Shown one piece after another: positions 61,412-64,000 of a stretch of DNA of 64,000 nucleotides. A program made the translations under genes and the position numbers. Below the pieces are notes generated by a model. It saw only the letters and a list, made by a program, of their open reading frames with translations. It was not told the DNA's origin and did no database searches. Origin of the DNA: Hyphomonas sp. (lineage in GTDB: Bacteria > Pseudomonadota > Alphaproteobacteria > Caulobacterales > Hyphomonadaceae); contig JACKIK010000002.1 in assembly GCA_020638455.1 (NCBI GenBank), forward strand, positions 372,001-436,000, read 5' to 3'. Position 1 is the first letter of the stretch; each line of letters begins with the position of its first letter.

Positions 61412-62353
61412 TCAGGCCTTCACGAGCCCGATCTCGCGCAGCCGCTCCAACAGGTAGCCTTCAGCCGTGATCGGCGGCTCCGCCTTGCCCCCTTCGGCCA
61501 GGCAGCCCGGCAGGGCTTCAATCAGGAAATCCTGATTGAAGTGCAGGAAGAACGGTGTGGAGAAGCGAGGGAATTTCGCACGTTCCGGTGACGGGTTTAT
61601 GACCCTGTGCGTCGTCGAGGGCAGCACGCCGCCCGTCAGCCGCTGGAGCATGTCGCCGCAATTGATGACCAGCGAGTCCGGCGGCGGGCTGACGGACAGC
61701 CACTTGCCGGAGCGGTGCTTGGCCTGGAGGCCCGCCTCTTCGGCGCCCAGCAGGAGTGTGATGACATTGATGTCTTCATGCGCGCCAGCCCGCACCGAAC
61801 CGGCCGGGGGCGGATTCATCTGCGGCGGGTAATGCAGGAGGCGAAGGATCGAGTTGCCGACATTCACCTTGTCCTCGAACCAGTCTTCGTCGAGCTTCAG
61901 GTGCAGGGCCACCGCTTTGAGGAGCTGTCGTCCGAACGCGTCCATGGCGTCGTACATCGCGTGCGTGGCGCGGTCGAAATCGCGCACTTCAGCGACGGCG
62001 GGCGTTTCCGCCATGGTCGCACGATAGGGGGAGTCGGCGGGCAGAAGGCGTCCGGTATGCCAGAATTCCTTCTGGTCTGCTTCGGCCTTGCCCTTCGCAT
62101 TCTCGACCCCGAACGCGGTGTAACCGCGCTGGCCGCCGCCCTCACGCCCGTCATATTGCAGTTTGACCGGCTCCGGCTGCGCAAAGAAGGCTTTCGTGGC
62201 GGCCAGGTTGTCCTGGATCACCTTTTGCGGGATCGGATGCTGAGAGATGACGGCAAAACCGGTCTCGCGGAACGACCGCCCCAGCGCATCTGCAAATGCC
62301 TGCTTGTCTTCAGACCAGAGCGGGAACGGGATCGGGGTAAAGTATTCGGTCAT
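61412..62353 (-). CDS. 2-oxoglutarate/Fe(II) oxygenase, isopenicillin-N-synthase-like
   Basis: A 313-residue member of the IPNS-like group. The iron ligands are H192, D194 and H249 (AHED ... STTHRV), and R264-F265-S266 gives the RxS motif that binds 2-oxoglutarate. The N-terminal DIOX_N-type region has TGFAVISQHP. The substrate is unknown; similar proteins act on small molecules or metabolites. It is a single gene before the GH3 operon on the same strand, not overlapping. Confidence 0.9.
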   Translation of the reverse strand: MTEYFTPIPFPLWSEDKQAFADALGRSFRETGFAVISQHPIPQKVIQDNLAATKAFFAQPEPVKLQYDGREGGGQRGYTAFGVENAKGKAEADQKEFWHTGRLLPADSPYRATMAETPAVAEVRDFDRATHAMYDAMDAFGRQLLKAVALHLKLDEDWFEDKVNVGNSILRLLHYPPQMNPPPAGSVRAGAHEDINVITLLLGAEEAGLQAKHRSGKWLSVSPPPDSLVINCGDMLQRLTGGVLPSTTHRVINPSPERAKFPRFSTPFFLHFNQDFLIEALPGCLAEGGKAEPPITAEGYLLERLREIGLVKA

Positions 62354-62451
62354 CAGTCCTGTCTATCCGGCGCGCGTCAGCGTGAAATAGGTAGTTATCA
62401 CAGGCTGGCCGGCCTGCCACGCGGAAACGCAGAGACGGAGATCCGCAGGAC

Positions 62452-63153
62452 CTAGTTGCGCTGGCGGAGATCGTAATAGAGCGAGAACTGGACCGGCAGG
62501 GCGTTGCGGATGAAGCGCTCCATGAACTGGTTCTCTTCCGAAATGCGGGTCTGCGGCACGTAGACAACGTCGAACCGTCGCAGGGGAAGCCATGTGGCGG
62601 CAGCGGGGTCGGTGATGCCCTTCCTCAGGTCGAGCACAACGGTGCGGACTTCGCCGCCGGGCAGGCGGCGCATCAGGATGACATTGCCTCTCTTTGCGTC
62701 CCGTGTGAAACCGCCGGCAAGAATGACGGCCTGAAGCGGATCGATCTGACCGGGCAGGGCCACCATTCCGGGCCGCTGCACTTCGCCGCCGACGAAGATG
62801 TTCTGCGACGCGAACTCGGTCGGGACGATATCGAGGTCCGGATCCTTGAGCTCTTGCGCGAGAGATGCGCGCAGGGCCATTGCGACTTCGTCCGGCGTAC
62901 GCGCCATTGCCATGACTGGCTGGGCCAGTGGCATCCGAAGCCGCCCGTCCGGTGCGATGGTGAGTTCGCGGGTAAGTTCCGGGGCGCTGTGAACGACAAC
63001 CTCAACCTTGTCGCCAGGCGCCAGCAGGTAAACGTCGTCTTCCGGAACGGCAGACTGCCAGCTCTCAGACGGAAACCGCAGCGACGGTTTCGGCTGGCCG
63101 CCGCAGGAGACCAGAGAAACTGTCACAAGCGCGAGAAAGAAAAAGCGAAACAT
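62452..63153 (-). CDS. Polysaccharide export lipoprotein, Wza/GumB family
   Basis: A 233-residue outer-membrane polysaccharide-export protein. The leader MFRFFFLALVTVSLVSC carries a lipobox, and the PES domain (about 40-115; YLLAPGDKVEVVVHS, IAPDGRLRMPL) and an SLBB-like domain (about 120-200; IFVGGEVQRPGMVAL) follow. The ATG at 63151-63153 is used; a frame to 63192 adds 13 polar residues. It is divergent from a Wzz/GumC gene with 117 bases between. Confidence 0.9.
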   Translation of the reverse strand: MFRFFFLALVTVSLVSCGGQPKPSLRFPSESWQSAVPEDDVYLLAPGDKVEVVVHSAPELTRELTIAPDGRLRMPLAQPVMAMARTPDEVAMALRASLAQELKDPDLDIVPTEFASQNIFVGGEVQRPGMVALPGQIDPLQAVILAGGFTRDAKRGNVILMRRLPGGEVRTVVLDLRKGITDPAAATWLPLRRFDVVYVPQTRISEENQFMERFIRNALPVQFSLYYDLRQRN

Positions 63154-63270
63154 TCGGGGCGCCCGTCCGGCAAGGTCATCTTGGCGGCACACTTCCCGTT
63201 AATGCTTAAGGAAATATCAAATGCCGCGATGCATGTGGTACATATTGGGGAACAGGGAGCTGCCCGGTCG

Positions 63271-64000
63271 ATGTCGATGAGTGAAGACTGGTCTCAGGGA
63301 CCGACCCGGCGAGAAGCCGCGCCTTCAGGACTGATGACGCGCCCGCGGCTGGGTGTGGCGGATATCCTGTTGCAGTTGTGGCGATCGGTGTGGCTGATGC
63401 TGCTGATCTTTCTGCCCATTTTCCTGCTCGGGCTCTGGCTCGCCTTTTCGATGAAGGAAGAATTCACGGCCCGGTCGCGCCTGCTTGTGTCGCTGGGGGA
63501 TGAATATGTGTTCCGGCCCTCCGTCGGCCCCGAATCGAATCCGGTGTCGCCCGACATGGACGCCCTGATTCAGTCGGAACTCGAGATGCTGCGCAGTCCG
63601 GTTGTCGCCAGCGAGGCGTTGAGCCGATTCGATCTCGACCGTATTTTCCCGAAGCTTTCCGCCGAATGCCATCGCGAGTTCGCCGAACTGGCAGGAACGG
63701 AACAGTTCGAATACTCGTGCCGCCAGCTGGCGGTTCAGGCCCTGCACCAGAAGTTCGGTGCCGCCGCGGCGCCGGAGATCCCGGTTCTCACGACGACATT
63801 TGCGCATGAAGACCCGGACGTCGCCGCTGAAGTGCTGAATGCGATCGTAGGCGCATATCTCAACTACCGTTCAACGGTTTTTGCAGACAGCAATTCCAGC
63901 GGCCTTGCGCAGCAGCGTGACCAGTTCGAAGCGAACCTGAAGAAGGCCGACGACGCGATTCGCCAGTTCCTGACGGAAAACAGCATCGGCAATTTCGATT
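63271..64000 (+). CDS. Wzz/GumC chain-length determinant (partial)
   Basis: The frame opens at the ATG at 63271 and is still open at the window end, giving 243 residues. A basic cytoplasmic N terminus is followed by a membrane span (about residues 39-56), a Wzz domain with ARSRLLVSLGDEYVF and TTTFAHEDPDVAAEVLN, and the start of a helical coiled region near FEANLKKADD. It matches the inner-membrane part of exopolysaccharide co-polymerases such as GumC. The likely C-terminal kinase or second span is beyond the window. Divergent from the Wza gene. Confidence 0.85.
   Translation, partial: MSMSEDWSQGPTRREAAPSGLMTRPRLGVADILLQLWRSVWLMLLIFLPIFLLGLWLAFSMKEEFTARSRLLVSLGDEYVFRPSVGPESNPVSPDMDALIQSELEMLRSPVVASEALSRFDLDRIFPKLSAECHREFAELAGTEQFEYSCRQLAVQALHQKFGAAAAPEIPVLTTTFAHEDPDVAAEVLNAIVGAYLNYRSTVFADSNSSGLAQQRDQFEANLKKADDAIRQFLTENSIGNFD

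Noticed and set aside
63200..63215. TTAA-N3-TTAA before the Wzz gene as a CtrA site
   Set aside because: CtrA needs a seven-base spacer; here it is three. A similar N3 pair near 45318 was dropped for the same reason.
1..64000. Defence system, prophage, transposon, CRISPR array, tRNA or rRNA genes
   Set aside because: No integrase, transposase, regularly spaced repeats, cloverleaf candidates or defence-type domains were seen; nearly all sequence is explained by conserved housekeeping genes.

Overview
The window is about 62-65% GC (estimated by eye) and is packed with housekeeping genes on both strands. It reads as an alphaproteobacterial chromosome, most likely a stalked or budding relative of Caulobacter in the Hyphomonadaceae (Hyphomonas-like). 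The reasons are a divK-pleD operon next to dinB, MFS and rpmG; an HdaA gene beside ppk; an NDUFA12-MlaD-DUF2155 cluster; a non-catalytic PyrC partner next to pyrB; GatCAB genes together with an AspRS of non-discriminating type; and a candidate CtrA box before divK. No phage genes, insertion sequences, CRISPR arrays, rRNA or tRNA genes were seen. No stretch longer than about 210 bases lacks a gene.

Layout. 1-567: 3' end of katG. 618-6074: rsmA, pdxA, surA, lptD (minus strand), for pyridoxal phosphate, rRNA methylation and outer-membrane biogenesis. 6245-11698: dprA, plsY, pyrC', pyrB, an AEC permease and ruvX (minus). 11773-16773: gatC and gatB (plus), separated by small membrane and lipoprotein genes and an esterase, with no gatA. 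16779-21711: luxR solo, hinT, a COG3146 acyltransferase-like gene, ugpQ, ridA, dinB (minus). 21846-24868: divK, pleD, MFS (plus). 24933-33671: rpmG, NUDIX, rnr, a small DMT protein, topA, lptG, lptF (minus). 33793-36902: pepA, holC, a YjdM-like gene, a small membrane protein and ndk. 36953-47183: purN/purM, DUF2066, hdaA, ppk, ppx, rnd, aspS. 47239-50893: two secreted pentapeptide-repeat proteins and an NrdJ-like protein without the usual catalytic motif. 51082-55447: NDUFA12, mlaD, DUF2155, aat, accC, accB, aroQ. 55514-56532: thiS, thiG. 56533-61267: an operon for a beta-glucosidase, a gluconolactonase-like protein and a gluconate permease. 61412-62353: a 2-oxoglutarate/Fe(II) oxygenase-like gene. 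62452-64000: the start of a polysaccharide-export locus.

How the genes work together. LptD, LptF, LptG, SurA and MlaD build and maintain the outer membrane. DivK, PleD and HdaA control the cell cycle. GatB/GatC and the H33/G83-type AspRS point to Asn-tRNA(Asn) made by transamidation. The GH3-SMP30-GntP operon would turn glucosides into gluconate outside the cytoplasm and import it.

The most striking large-scale observation is gene order. The usual lptF-lptG-lptD-surA-pdxA-rsmA run is split exactly between lptG and lptD by a block of about 25 kb. The ends of that block are topA and dprA, two genes normally adjacent to each other. The block therefore looks like a circular permutation of the conserved dinB-divK-pleD-rpmG-rnr-topA-dprA-plsY-pyrC-pyrB-gat neighbourhood. 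I did not find a clearly new defence system or mobile system. The best candidates for undescribed biology are the NrdJ-like protein, the cysteine-bracketed pentapeptide pair and the solo LuxR.
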